Shown here: positions 50,362-60,476 of the stretch, piece after piece
Numbering within the stretch: the stretch's first letter is position 1
How the letters are laid out: every line of letters begins with the position of its first letter
NCBI GenBank assembly: GCA_030762935.1
Contig: CM060886.1
Location: 36,255,509-36,319,508, forward strand
Direction of reading: 5' to 3'
From: Hymenopus coronatus
Lineage: Eukaryota; Arthropoda; Insecta; Mantodea; Hymenopodidae
DNA: 64,000 nucleotides
Position numbers and translations under genes: made by a program
The notes under the pieces: generated by a model
Told to the model about the DNA's origin: nothing
Databases searched by the model: none
What the model saw: only the letters and a program-made list of their open reading frames with translations

Positions 50362-51183
50362 TCTGATGTGTTCCATTTGCATGACTTTCTCTACATCTCT
50401 GCAACAAATTATTGTAAAAAGCTTACGCTTCTTTTTACTTCATGCTAATCGAGATACACTTAGCAGAAATAGTCTTATTATTTGCTTCCATGCAAGTAGA
50501 AGAGAAATAAGGGAGCAGTATAGGCTAAAATATTAATCAAAAACTGGTTGGTATGTGATTGAAGTTCTTTTGTTTATATGGACACGAGTTGACAAATTCC
50601 CATATGAGAAAAGTATAAGCTTTTTAAAGCTGAAACCAGTAATAAGGAGTATCTCAAAAACGATCCACTCCACAAAAAAAAGTATATCACATAAATTGTG
50701 TTTTAACAAGCTCTTCATTTTCTGTTATGTAAGTTTTTGTCTAACTCTTTTGATTTGACAGGTATACAAAATTCCGTAAAATTCATCCAGAATAAAGTAG
50801 TCTTCAGAGGCTATTTCCAGAAAGTTCAAAATATGCATTTTATTTGCCAGGTAAAAATCTTTAATAGAGAATATTTTAATCAAAATGATTAGAGCCCTTT
50901 TTGAGGAAATCAAGATTTTTTAAAATTTTTCCATGTAAAGGGTAGTTGGGTGTGGGGTGATTTTTCTTGAAAATCTTCATGAAAATACTGAAACTTAAAT
51001 ACCAAGTTTGGTATTTAACAGACTTTTCATTTTTGAGCTATGCTTCCCTCTCCCACACACACCCACGCAGCCACCCATCCTCCCACCCACACATGCACAC
51101 TGGATCTTTTTCCAATAATGCTTTTTTTGGATTCAGGGTGATCCAAAATGTGTATTTCCAATGAAATCTCGGTACACCTTAGT
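50362..51183 (+). repeat. Dispersed 0.9-kb repeat, copy F
   Basis: It starts TCTGATGTGTTCCATTTGCA after TATAAAAA. The microsatellite site (about 51053-51098) is a degenerate CA/CCCA run. The 3' palindrome is truncated. It lies head-to-head opposite copy G, about 135 bp away. Confidence 0.85.
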
Positions 51184-51318
51184 ATGTAACATCTTTGCTT
51201 TGAAAATCTTAAACTCTGCAGAAAGGGCACATTATAGAAGTATTGTTTTGCTTCTAGAATAAAACATGTGCCCTTTCTGTGTGGTATGCTTTAATTACAC
51301 TATGCTACATGATTTATT

Positions 51319-52193
51319 TTTACTTTCTCTCTAGCCCCATATGTACAATGTACATAGTGGATGGGGAAGGTGTTGTATTCCAACCCAAAAATCTGATGTC
51401 AAGATTTCACTGGAATTATATGTTTTGGGGTTCCCTGAGTCTGAAAAAAACATTTTTAGAAAAAGGTCTGTATGTGTGCATGTGTGTGTCTTTGGACAGC
51501 ATAGCTCAGAAACTAAAACACTGTTAAATACCAAACTTGGTATTTAAGTTAGGTATTTTCCAAGGATGCAACACAAAGATTTTCAAGAAAATCCCTTCAC
51601 TACAAGCTACCCTTTACATGGAAATATATTTGAAAATGCTGATTTTCTAAAAAATGGCTAACGATTTTAATTAAAATACTGAATATTAAAGATATTTACA
51701 TCTCAAATAAAATGTATATCTTGAATATTCTGGGAATATTTCTGAAGACCTCTTTATTCTGGATGAATTTTGCTGAATTTTGCTGAACTGCTAAACTGTA
51801 AAGATAGACAAAAACTTATAGCATAAGAAATGTAGATCTCGTCAAAACATACAACTTATGTCCTTTTCATTTTTGTTTTTGAGGCAACCATTTCCAAGAT
51901 ATTCCTTGTTATTGGTTTCAATTGTAAAGCACTTTTACTTTTCTCAGGCAGGAAGCGTCCGTTTTTCTTTCGTTTTACTCCTGACAATCACATAATGACC
52001 ACTTTTAAAACATTTGACTATCACTTTAGCTTAGAGCATTCCTTTAGTTTCCTTATACTTATAAGGAACTACGTAATAAGAACATTGTGCTAACATTTAT
52101 CTTGAATAGCATTGTGTAGAAAGAAGCACAATCTTTTTAAGAAGTTTGTTTATAGAGCAGCTAGAGAAAGTCATGTGAGTGTAACACAGCAGA
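51319..52193 (-). repeat. Dispersed 0.9-kb repeat, copy G
   Basis: Minus-strand copy with a clear 5' end TCTGCTGTGTTACACTCACA (complement at 52193). The 3' end has GTACATTGTACATATGGGGC followed by TAGAGAGAAAGTAAAA. A short TG-rich run marks the microsatellite site (51470-51490). A MITE begins directly beyond its 5' end. Confidence 0.85.
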
Positions 52194-52200
52194 ATTATTT

Positions 52201-52522
52201 TACCCTAGCTTTACTTAATTAGCTCAAACTTACTAGGACATGTTTGGAGACCATTGTCTGCATTTTCAGGCTAGATTCACTGCTGTGATGCTTCCTGTGA
52301 CTGATGGATGGGGCTTTTTGGCTGGGCATATTCTACAATGAGACTTTTTTCACGTGGAACTTCAAAGTTTAATAAGTTGTGTTTATTTTTCTTAATGAAT
52401 AATTTTTACCAAATGGAGAGAGCTTAGCAAGAATCATGGCAGTGAATCCAGATTGAAAATGGAGACAAGAGTCTCTGAAACATGTTCCAATAAGTTCAAG
52501 TTAATTAAGTAAAGCTAGCAGT
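52201..52522. mobile_element. Long-TIR MITE (foldback-like)
   Basis: The outer roughly 80-90 bp on each side are inverted copies. Left starts CTAGCTTTACTTAATTAGCT and the right end, complemented, reads CTAGCTTTACTTAATTAACT. The similarity continues through ACATGTTT, CATTTTCA and ATTCACTGC, with scattered mismatches. The middle is non-coding. A target duplication is not clear. Confidence 0.75.
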
Positions 52523-52970
52523 AATACAAAAATTTCACCTTATACTTATAAAAGTCAAGTAACTTCACCGTGTTTCCCAAATAAGATTTATAATGTTATA
52601 CTTTATTTATTTGCTATACTTTATAGTCTAGGTATTGTAAAAACTTTTGCTTATTTTTAATGCATTCATGTATGTGGTTGTGTTTTTTTCTATGATATTT
52701 ACAATGATGCTGATATCTTTAAACCCAAAAGTTATTTCAAATAATTTTATTTTTTGTGGCATCAGACATTTCTGAGATATTATTTCTTATTAGTATGAAT
52801 TTTTCAATAATGTATCAAGTTTTGAAGTGCTAAGGGACTGCAAGATATTTGTGCGAGAGCAGAGAGAGAGTTCAAGTATTACAGTAAGAACTCAAACAGA
52901 TCCACAAGAATTGAAAAAGAAACTGCTGCAGTAATTCCAAATAAACAAACAAGTCTCAAAAAACAATATC

Positions 52971-54281
52971 ATGACTCAATTTTCGGAATTTAGCTGTGAT
53001 AATCTGCTAGAGTACAAATTTAAATCATTAAAATGTGATACACTTCCTGCCCTAAGAATTTTATATGTTAATGCACATAGCGTTAGGAATAAATTTGATA
53101 GCTTGAAACTAATTATAGAAGAAATAAACTTTGTAGATGTAATTGTAATAGCCGAAACATGGCTGAATGAGAGTGATGCGCAATATTTCAATATACCAGA
53201 TTATATAGCCCACCATGCTATCCGAGATGGCCATGCAGGTGGATTATCAATCTATGTGTCAACTACATGGCATTCAAAGCTTATTGACAGTGTCTGCAAT
53301 ACCCATAGTATTATTAAATTAAGAATATCAAAAGATAACAAAACTTTTTATATTATTGGCTTCTATAATCACAAAGAAAGTAATACTAACCTATTTTTAA
53401 AAACCCTAGAACCCATGCTAGACACAAAACACAAAAATACCATCCTCATTGGAGACTCAAATATTAATATTCTTGAAAATAGCGAAAATAAACTGTTATA
53501 TGCTACAACACTACAGAGTTATAACTATGAGCTATGCAACAAAAAGCTACCAACTAGATTAACAGAAAATACTGCAACACTTATAGACCATGCCTACTTA
53601 AACATATCCAAATATAATTACAGAATTTTTAATACAATTAACGATCTTAGTGATCATAATTTGTTAGTGTTAAAAATCATACCCCAAAACATGAAAAAAC
53701 TTGTAAAACAAAGGGCAGTAAAGTATAATTATCAAACAAAAACAGATTTTGCACAACTAAATAATTTTTTCCACACAACCGATAAACCTACTTTAACAAC
53801 AAATATAAATGATGCATACCAATCAATTAACAACTTTGTTAACTCAGGATTAAAAACTGCCAGCAAAACACATACAAAAATTTCAAAACCAAATGCTAAG
53901 TTAAATCCATGGATCTCAAATCAACTTCTGGAATTAATTAACCAAAAGAATAACTTATACAAAAAAACTAAAGTTTCTAATCCATCCCATGAAATAATAC
54001 AGGAGTACAAAGCATGCAGCAAAGAAGTAAATAATTTAAAACGAATATTAAAGAAAGAATACTATTCAAAACAAATAGAAAAAGGAAAAAACAATAATAT
54101 GTGGACTGTTGTAAAAGAAATTTTCACTAATTCTAAAACAACACTTCCTCCTATAGCAGAAATTGAATACGAAGGAAAAAAGTACACCAAAAATGATGAG
54201 CTCTGTGATGAACTCAATAAATATTTTGTGCATGTAGTGGATAATATGGTAAAGGATCTCCCTCCCCCCCATATGCAATAG
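52971..54281 (+). CDS. LINE ORF2 part 1: APE-type endonuclease
   Basis: 436 residues from ATG 52971. Endonuclease blocks are: LRILYVNAHSVRNKFDSL (residues 28-45, substrate Asn 34), AETWL (Glu 62), GDSNINIL (Asp 162) and SDHNLL (Asp 228, His 229). These are the metal-binding and catalytic residues of the apurinic-type endonuclease that nicks target DNA for target-primed reverse transcription. The C-terminal half (about 230-430) is a Lys/Asn-rich linker leading toward the RT. The frame stops at 54281 just after a run of seven C (54264-54270); moving one base restores the path into the next frame. Confidence 0.85.
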   Translation: MTQFSEFSCDNLLEYKFKSLKCDTLPALRILYVNAHSVRNKFDSLKLIIEEINFVDVIVIAETWLNESDAQYFNIPDYIAHHAIRDGHAGGLSIYVSTTWHSKLIDSVCNTHSIIKLRISKDNKTFYIIGFYNHKESNTNLFLKTLEPMLDTKHKNTILIGDSNINILENSENKLLYATTLQSYNYELCNKKLPTRLTENTATLIDHAYLNISKYNYRIFNTINDLSDHNLLVLKIIPQNMKKLVKQRAVKYNYQTKTDFAQLNNFFHTTDKPTLTTNINDAYQSINNFVNSGLKTASKTHTKISKPNAKLNPWISNQLLELINQKNNLYKKTKVSNPSHEIIQEYKACSKEVNNLKRILKKEYYSKQIEKGKNNNMWTVVKEIFTNSKTTLPPIAEIEYEGKKYTKNDELCDELNKYFVHVVDNMVKDLPPPHMQ

Positions 54282-54333
54282 TCATACAAGTCCAATACAA
54301 TCATTATTCTTTAAACCAACAGATACAAAAGAA

Positions 54334-55374
54334 GTGAGTAAAATAATACAAAAACTTAAAAACAAAAACAACAAAATCACAAATAATCCAATTAATAATA
54401 TCATTTTGAAGAATTGCCACTATCATCTAGCACCCATACTTTTGGATCTAATTAATCTTTCTCTAAATAGTGGTACAGTGCCTGACATGTGTAAGCTTGC
54501 TAGAATAGTACCAATACACAAAAAAGATGATAAATCTTCTCCAAACAACTATAGACCCATAAGTATTGTATCCACTGTATCAAAAGTTCTGGAATCCATT
54601 GTAAAAGACAGACTTGTAAACTTTCTAGAACAGATAAACTTTTTCTTTAAATTCCAATATGGGTTCTTACCCAAACACAGCACAGAAGCAGTAGCACTTG
54701 ATGTAGTAAACCTATTACAAAAAACTTTAGATAACAAACAAATTACAGGTGGACTTTTCGTTGACCTAAATAAAGCATTTGATACTGTCAATCATCAACT
54801 CCTCCTAAAAAAATTAGCACAGTCAGGAATAAGAGGAGTTGCCGTGAACTGGTTTAGAAGCTATCTCCTTAGAGCACAATATGTCAGCCTAAACAATTAT
54901 TCCAGCCCAATATTAGCAGTAAAGCATGGAGTTCCACAAGGTACAGTGTTAGGTCCAATTTTATTTCTTATCTTCATTAATGATATAGGAAATGTAGAAC
55001 TAATAGGTAAAATATTTCTATTTGCAGATGATATTTTTATATTTTATGAAAATAAATCTGAATCGCAGGTAATGAAAGATATGCCAACTGACCTTACAAC
55101 ACTGCAGACATGGTTCACAAATAACAACTTAATCCTTAATGCCAAAAAAACTAAATATATGCTTTTTCATAAACCCTCTAGACCAATTACAAGTAATATG
55201 TCAATTAAGATCAAAGATGTTATAGAAAGAGTAAACAAATTTACATACCTAGGACTAATACTAGACTCATTTTTGACATGGACATACCATATTGAACACA
55301 TTATCAGCAAAACAAACTCCATTATTCGCATATTGTACAGGCTAAAAGATCTAGACTTAGATAACAGTTTGTAA
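54334..55374 (+). CDS. LINE ORF2 part 2: reverse transcriptase
   Basis: 346 residues, continuing part 1 in the next frame (the real junction is about 54270, and the GTG at 54334 is not a true start). RT motifs in order are: ARIVPIHKKDDKSSPNNYRP, STVSKVLESIVKDRL, QYGFLPKHST, LFVDLNKAFDTVNH (motif A Asp), HGVPQGTVLGPILF (motif B) and LFADDIF (motif C Asp-Asp), then a KTKYMLF thumb segment and KFTYLGLILD. All catalytic Asp are present. It ends at a TAA caused by one extra base near 55371. Confidence 0.88.
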   Translation: MSKIIQKLKNKNNKITNNPINNIILKNCHYHLAPILLDLINLSLNSGTVPDMCKLARIVPIHKKDDKSSPNNYRPISIVSTVSKVLESIVKDRLVNFLEQINFFFKFQYGFLPKHSTEAVALDVVNLLQKTLDNKQITGGLFVDLNKAFDTVNHQLLLKKLAQSGIRGVAVNWFRSYLLRAQYVSLNNYSSPILAVKHGVPQGTVLGPILFLIFINDIGNVELIGKIFLFADDIFIFYENKSESQVMKDMPTDLTTLQTWFTNNNLILNAKKTKYMLFHKPSRPITSNMSIKIKDVIERVNKFTYLGLILDSFLTWTYHIEHIISKTNSIIRILYRLKDLDLDNSL

Positions 55375-55396
55375 AAGAAGTCTTTATTTTGCACTC

Positions 55397-55855
55397 TTGC
55401 ACCCCAATTTTCTGTATTTAAATGCAGTATGGTCCAATAACAATAAAGAACACCTAAACTGTTTAGAAATCCTACAAAAGAGAGCTATTAAAATACTTTA
55501 TGGATTTAACATTTTAAAACCTTCCGTAGAAGTATTTAAGGAAACAAATATACTGCCATTTTCCTTTCTCTGTAAATATAGTGAATCTTCATTCATGTAC
55601 AAAGCTGAAAATAACCTCCTATGTACCAACTCTGTAATCAAACACAAAAGAGATATTCACTCCTACAAAACTAGATCAGCCAATCACATGTGTATAGAAT
55701 CAGTTAACTCTACCAAATATGGAATAAAAAGTATATTACATAGTGCCACCAAAACATACAACAGTCTCCCACTTAACATTAAACAATCATCTAACTTATC
55801 CCAATTTAAAAACAAACTCTTCAAATACCTACTTGAGCAGTACTGTAATTCCTAA
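55397..55855 (+). CDS. LINE ORF2 part 3: C-terminal domain
   Basis: 152 residues in the third frame. The path really enters at about 55373 with KSLYFALLHPNFLYLNAVW, the usual post-thumb block. It continues with LEILQKRAIKILYGF, then TRSANHM, and ends SQFKNKLFKYLLEQY. This layout (LQNRAVRIL-like, R-x-x-N-like, F-K-x-x-LK-x-x-LL end) is the normal C-terminus of CR1/jockey ORF2 proteins, and the stop at 55855 looks like the natural end. Confidence 0.85.
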   Translation: MHPNFLYLNAVWSNNNKEHLNCLEILQKRAIKILYGFNILKPSVEVFKETNILPFSFLCKYSESSFMYKAENNLLCTNSVIKHKRDIHSYKTRSANHMCIESVNSTKYGIKSILHSATKTYNSLPLNIKQSSNLSQFKNKLFKYLLEQYCNS

Positions 55856-57317
55856 AAATTTGACAACAGAAAATCCCTATGGTGTTTCTTGAAATATTGC
55901 ATTAAGTTTAATCACACACCCACACAAATTACAATAAAAAAAATTGTTTGTATATATATAAAATGTATACTTATATACTCTTTTTTATATGTGTTAATGT
56001 GATTTATTCTTTGTATTTTGCTTACCGCCTCACTAAAGGGCAGTCCCTACCTAGAGCAATATGCTCATCGGGACATTCTATGTAAATAAATAAATAAAAA
56101 AAAAATAAAAAATATTCAGTTGTTTATCACAATCTCTGGAAAGAGTTTGTAATTTTAAAGTTGCACATAGCTTATTCACTTTTAAATATTTGACTTTCAT
56201 TGTCTTGTTATGAGAATTTGAATATTTATGGAAATTGGTATATTACTGTATTTTCAGTATCTATTAAGAGGATAATTTTTAGTTAGATTAATATGTTTAC
56301 GTCAAGTTGATATGAAGGCTTATTCATCTATAACTCATAATTAATGTTTACTATGATTAACATGAATTAGATAAAAAATAAGGTTTTGTAAGAATAGTTG
56401 ATAGAGGGAGGATATATAAAAATGAATGACAGTGGGAAGAGAAGATACTTAAATGTAAAACACATAAAATGTTTCTTTTTTAAATGTATTTTTAAAAAGT
56501 CTTATCTGCAGAGATAGATATTGTATGAAATGGTTGAAATGATACTTAAATCAGCCCATTGTTCCTTGAGCTTAACTCAGCATTTGTCTTACAAACAAAG
56601 ACCAACTAAACTCCATGGTGCAACAGCTCAAAGGGAATAGGGCTTACTGTCCAACCTCTTCATCCCCCATTTTGGCCCAGTACAAGGGTGCAGCACTGGA
56701 GAGTGAGACATGGTTAGCATCTTGAGTCCCTCCCAGTCAGTTAATGTGCTCTTCACAACCTGGAGCTACTACTTCTCCATAAACTGCTTCCTATAAACAA
56801 CACCATTGCAAACCTCTATTCAAGATGAACGAAATTCCCACAATTGCTAACTTATATGTATCTGATGTTTTAGTTTATATTAAAGAAAATGTAGATATGC
56901 ACACAAAAAGAAATGAAATACATACATTTTATTCAATAATAAAATAGTAATGTCTTTTCAGAGTCTCCAGAAAACAGCCAAATTTTATAAAACCATTGGC
57001 ATTCAACTATATAACAGCTTGCCCATTGAAATAACAAATTACAGTTTAAATATTTTAAAAGACAGAATGCATAAATGGCTGATAGAATACCCATACTATA
57101 GTGTATATGAATGTCAAAATGAATTGTGTCAGATGTCTTGTACATAGTCTATAATTATATAATTTTTAAGCTCTATTAAGGTTATAGGACGAAGTCTATT
57201 GTAATGTTTAAGCGCTGTAGGGTATAGAACAATGTCTATTGTAATTTATGTAATTACCTAATGATGGATAATAAATTATTATTATTTTTTTTTTTCATCA
57301 CGAATGAGCCCAAGTAC

Positions 57318-58226
57318 TTAGAAACGTCTCTTTGTTTTCCTTTGAAGCCATATTTCTCTCATTCTTTGGCTGTGGGCTTCTTTTCTCTCAATTGTCCACA
57401 TTGCTCCAGTTTTTTTCTTTGGCCTGTCCTCGTGGTCAACTTGCCATTTGTTTCTGAAGAGCTCTCTGTTTAATATATCTTCTTGTGTAATTCCTGCTAA
57501 TTTTAAATAATTTTTTACTTCCCCAATCCATTTCATAGTATCTGCATGTGATTTGCTTCCATTTTCATAAAATTCAATGACTTGTTTTGTGAGCCTGTTA
57601 GAATTCATTCATTTGATATGTCCATAAAATTTTAACCTTCGTTTTCTAATATCATTATGAATATCTGTATATAATTTTATTTCATTCTTGCTTCTGAGTC
57701 CGTACTGTTCACCTACGACTTGTGGGCCTAAAATTTTCCTTACAATTTTGCATTCTTTTTTCACCATGAATTTTAAAATATGCTTTTCAGTTTAAAATTA
57801 ATGTTTCTGCTCCATATAGACATTCTAGTTTAATGACAGTGTTATAATGTCTTAATTTTGTATGTTTAGAATTGCATTTTTTGTTATAAATATTTTGTGT
57901 GAGCCGATATGCTGTTTCCATTTTGTGGCATCTACTTTTATTTGCTTTAGTCTCGATTCCATTTTCCTGAATTATTTCACCAAGGTATTTAAATTCTGAA
58001 ACTTGTTTTATTTTACCATATTTGGTTTCCATGTATTTTGGTGCTTGTTTATTGCATGTAATGTATTCTGTATTTTCAAATGATATTTGGAGACCGATTT
58101 TCTCTGCAATTTCTTTTAATAATTCTAACTGCTTTTGTGCTGTTACGATGCCACGAGTTAGGATTGCTAGATCATCTGCATATGCTAGGCAATCTATCTT
58201 CAGTTTTCCTCTGCCTAATATGATTG

Positions 58227-58228
<2 letters not shown>
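57318..58228 (-). mobile_element. LINE fragment (RT motif C to C-terminus)
   Basis: The minus strand starts at 58228 with LKIDCLAYADDLAILTRG, the RT motif C with its Asp-Asp. It continues VSEFKYLGEIIQENG and HYNTVIKLECLYGAETLILN to about 57787. After one frameshift it gives KKECKIVRKILGPQVV and KRRLKFYGHIK, then an in-frame TGA near 57611. Residues from 57608 on read MNSNRLTKQVIEFYENG, WIGEVKNYLKLAGITQEDI and NRELFRNK, ending in a Lys/Arg-rich tail. This is a known type of insect non-LTR ORF2 C-terminus. It is 5'-truncated inside the RT and antisense to kazrin. Confidence 0.75.
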
Positions 58229-58271
<43 letters not shown>

Positions 58272-58385
58272 GCTGTTGTTAAAGTAGCTCCTCAATTGGC
58301 CCTCCAGGGACCTCGCGGATGAGTGCGCCCCAAATCAGGTCTCCCACTTGGCAAGCAGCCATGCTACCACCGCTCTGAGGATATG
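58228..58385 (-). mobile_element. tRNA-derived SINE with (AAT)n tail
   Basis: Read on the minus strand: AGAGCGGTGGTAGCATGGCT (A-box-like), GCTTGCCAAGTGGGAGACCT (arm and B-box-like region), a GC-rich body and then an (AAT)n tail that is the TTA run at 58228-58270 on the plus strand. It is much more GC-rich than its surroundings. Its tail abuts the truncated RT fragment. Confidence 0.6.
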
Positions 58386-58437
58386 ACTATTTGTCTTATA
58401 AGGATAAGGAAGTTCCTGCTAAGAAAGTTAGTCTAAA

Positions 58438-58502
58438 TTGCTCAGTTGGTTAGGCGCAGACCTTCTGATCTAACGATTGTGGGTTCAAACCTAGTCTAGA
58501 CC
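58438..58502 (+). mobile_element. tRNA-like sequence (SINE head or tRNA pseudogene)
   Basis: GCTCAGTTGGTTAGGCGCAG resembles a D arm/A box, CTTCTGA resembles an anticodon loop, and GTGGGTTCAAACC is a good B box. The anticodon stem is not cleanly paired and the acceptor stem is missing, so a working tRNA is unlikely. It resembles a tRNA-Arg-derived element. Confidence 0.5.
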
Positions 58503-58637
58503 AATGGTTTTTAAGTGTGATTAAAGGCAACACCCCTATGTCAGTATATTTACTGGCATGTAAAACAACTACAAGTAGAAATTCCATCACACTGGTGGCA
58601 ATTTACAGCATCATTAACAAAAAAATTGTTTAATTTT

Positions 58638-59469
58638 TTTACTTTCTCAACACATACTATGCACATGGTGTATAGAGAAGGTGTTGCACTCCACCCAAAA
58701 ATTCAATACTGAGATTTCACCAGAAATATATGTTTGAAGGTACCCTGTATCCAAACAAAGCATTTTCAGAAAAAGGTCTGTGTGTGTGCATTCGCGTGTA
58801 CTGTGTGCATGTGCGTGCAAGAACCCGATAACTCAAAAACGAAAAGTTGGTAAAATACCAAACTTGGATGCATCACAAAGATTTTGAGAAAAATCCCCCC
58901 ACCCCAACTACCCTTTACATGGAACTTTTTTGGAAAATTTTGTATTTTCTCAAAAATGGCTCTAACGATTTTGATTAAAATATTGTATATTAAAGATATT
59001 TACCTGAAAAACAAAATATATATCTTGAATTTTCTGGGAATAGCCTGTGAAGACTACTTTATTCTGGATGAATTTTAAGGAATTTGCATAATTGCTAAAC
59101 CGTAAGAGACGACCAAAAATTTACCACACAAAAAATGTAGAGCACTTTTAAAACACACAATTTATGCTATATATAAATTTTTTTCAAGGAGTTGATCGTT
59201 TTTGAGATATTCTTTGTTTTTGGTTTTATCTTTAAAAAACTTATACTTTTCTCATTAAGGAATTTGTCAGCTCTTGTCCATACATACAAAGGTACTTAAA
59301 TCACATAGCAACCAGCTTTTAACTATCACTTTAACCTATGGCACTCCCTTATTTTGCTTCTACCTACAAGGAAACAAGTAATAAGACTATTTCTGCTAAT
59401 TTTTTCTTGATTAGTATAAAGTGAATAGAAGCATAAGCTTTTTAGCAATAATTGAATGGAACACATTAC
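58638..59469 (-). repeat. Dispersed 0.9-kb repeat, copy H
   Basis: Minus-strand copy. Its 3' end (plus-strand left) has CAACACATACTATGCACATG. A TG-rich run at about 58775-58820 marks the microsatellite site. Its 5' end is joined directly to the 3' end of copy I, giving a head-to-tail pair. Confidence 0.85.
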
Positions 59470-59617
59470 ACTTTTACTTTCGCTAGTCCCGTATGTACAA
59501 TGTACATAGGGATAGAGAAGGTATTGCACTCCACCCAAAAATTTGATACCGAGATTTCACCGGAAATATATGTTTTAGGGTACCCTGTATCCAAAAAAAA
59601 GTATTTTCAGAAAAAGG

Positions 59618-59677
<60 letters not shown>

Positions 59678-60391
59678 TGTGTCCATGTGTCTGTGAACAC
59701 GATAATTCAAAAACGAAGTCGATAAAGTACCAAACTTGGTATTTAAGTTTAGTATCTTCCAGGGATGCGACACAAAGATTTTGAGAAAAATCCCCCCACC
59801 CCAATCTACCCTTTACATGGAACTTTTTTAGACATTTTTGATTTTCTTAAAAATGGCTCTAACGATTTTGATTAAAATATCGCATATTAAAGTTATTTAC
59901 CTAACAAATAAAATGTATATTTTGAATTTTCTAGGAATAGCTTCTGAAGACTACTTTATTCTGGATGAATTTTACAGAATTGTGCATTACTGCAAAACCG
60001 TAAGAGATGGACAAGAACTTACTGCATGAAAAATGTAGAGCACGTTAAAACACATAATTTATGTCATATACATTTTTTTCGTGGAGTTGATCATTTTTAA
60101 GATATTCTTAGTTTTTCGTTTCTGCTTTGAAAAACATACATTTCTCATACAGGAATTTGTTAACTCCTGTCCATACAAAGAAAGGAACTTCAGTTACATA
60201 GCAACCAGCTTTTGGCTATCATTTTAACCTATGGTACTCTCTCATTTCGCTTCTACTTACAAGCAAGCAAATAATAAGACTATTTCTGCTAAATGTTTCT
60301 CAATAAGCATGAAGTAAATAAAAGCATAAGCTTTTAAACTACAATTTGTTGCAAAGATGTAGAGAAAGCCATGTGAATGGTACACATCAGA
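59470..60391 (-). repeat. Dispersed 0.9-kb repeat, copy I
   Basis: The most complete copy, minus strand. Its 5' end is TCTGATGTGTACCATTCACA (complement at 60391), and its 3' end carries the GTACATTGTACATACGGGAC palindrome. The microsatellite is a (GT)28 run on the plus strand (59621-59676). Confidence 0.88.
59621..59676. repeat. (GT)n microsatellite inside copy I
   Basis: About 28 perfect GT units. Confidence 0.95.
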
Positions 60392-60430
60392 TTATTTCTT
60401 AAAGATTTTCCAGGCAATTCATATCAAACA

Positions 60431-60476
60431 AGGCTCAAACTTGAACCCTCTGCATTTAAGGCAGTTATGCTATCAC
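60431..60476 (-). mobile_element. tRNA-derived SINE fragment
   Basis: On the minus strand: GGTGATAGCATAACTGCCTT and GCAGAGGGTTCAAGTTTGAG, an A-box/arm/B-box-like order. It is short, and similar in plan to the fragment at 11.2 kb. Confidence 0.4.

Larger units (their letters stand above)
52850..56112 (+). mobile_element. CR1/jockey-type LINE, nearly complete ORF2, two frameshifts
   Basis: This non-LTR retrotransposon encodes APE endonuclease then reverse transcriptase, and sits in sense orientation in the kazrin intron. It ends with a 3' UTR (CTCACTAAAGGGCAGTCCCT near 56030) and an A/TAAA tail at 56083-56112. No ORF1 (gag-like) is seen upstream, so it is probably 5'-truncated or an ORF2-only copy. 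The coding path is one ORF split into three frames by one-base shifts near 54264-54270 (C run) and near 55371. The catalytic blocks look intact, so it is a young or recently inactivated copy. Clade placement (CR1-like) is by general look only. Confidence 0.8.

Noticed and set aside
57261..57473. Plus-strand ORF of 70 codons
   Set aside because: It is the antisense shadow of the LINE C-terminus on the minus strand.
58438..58502. A functional tRNA gene
   Set aside because: There is a good B box and D-arm-like part, but no acceptor stem and an imperfect anticodon stem.
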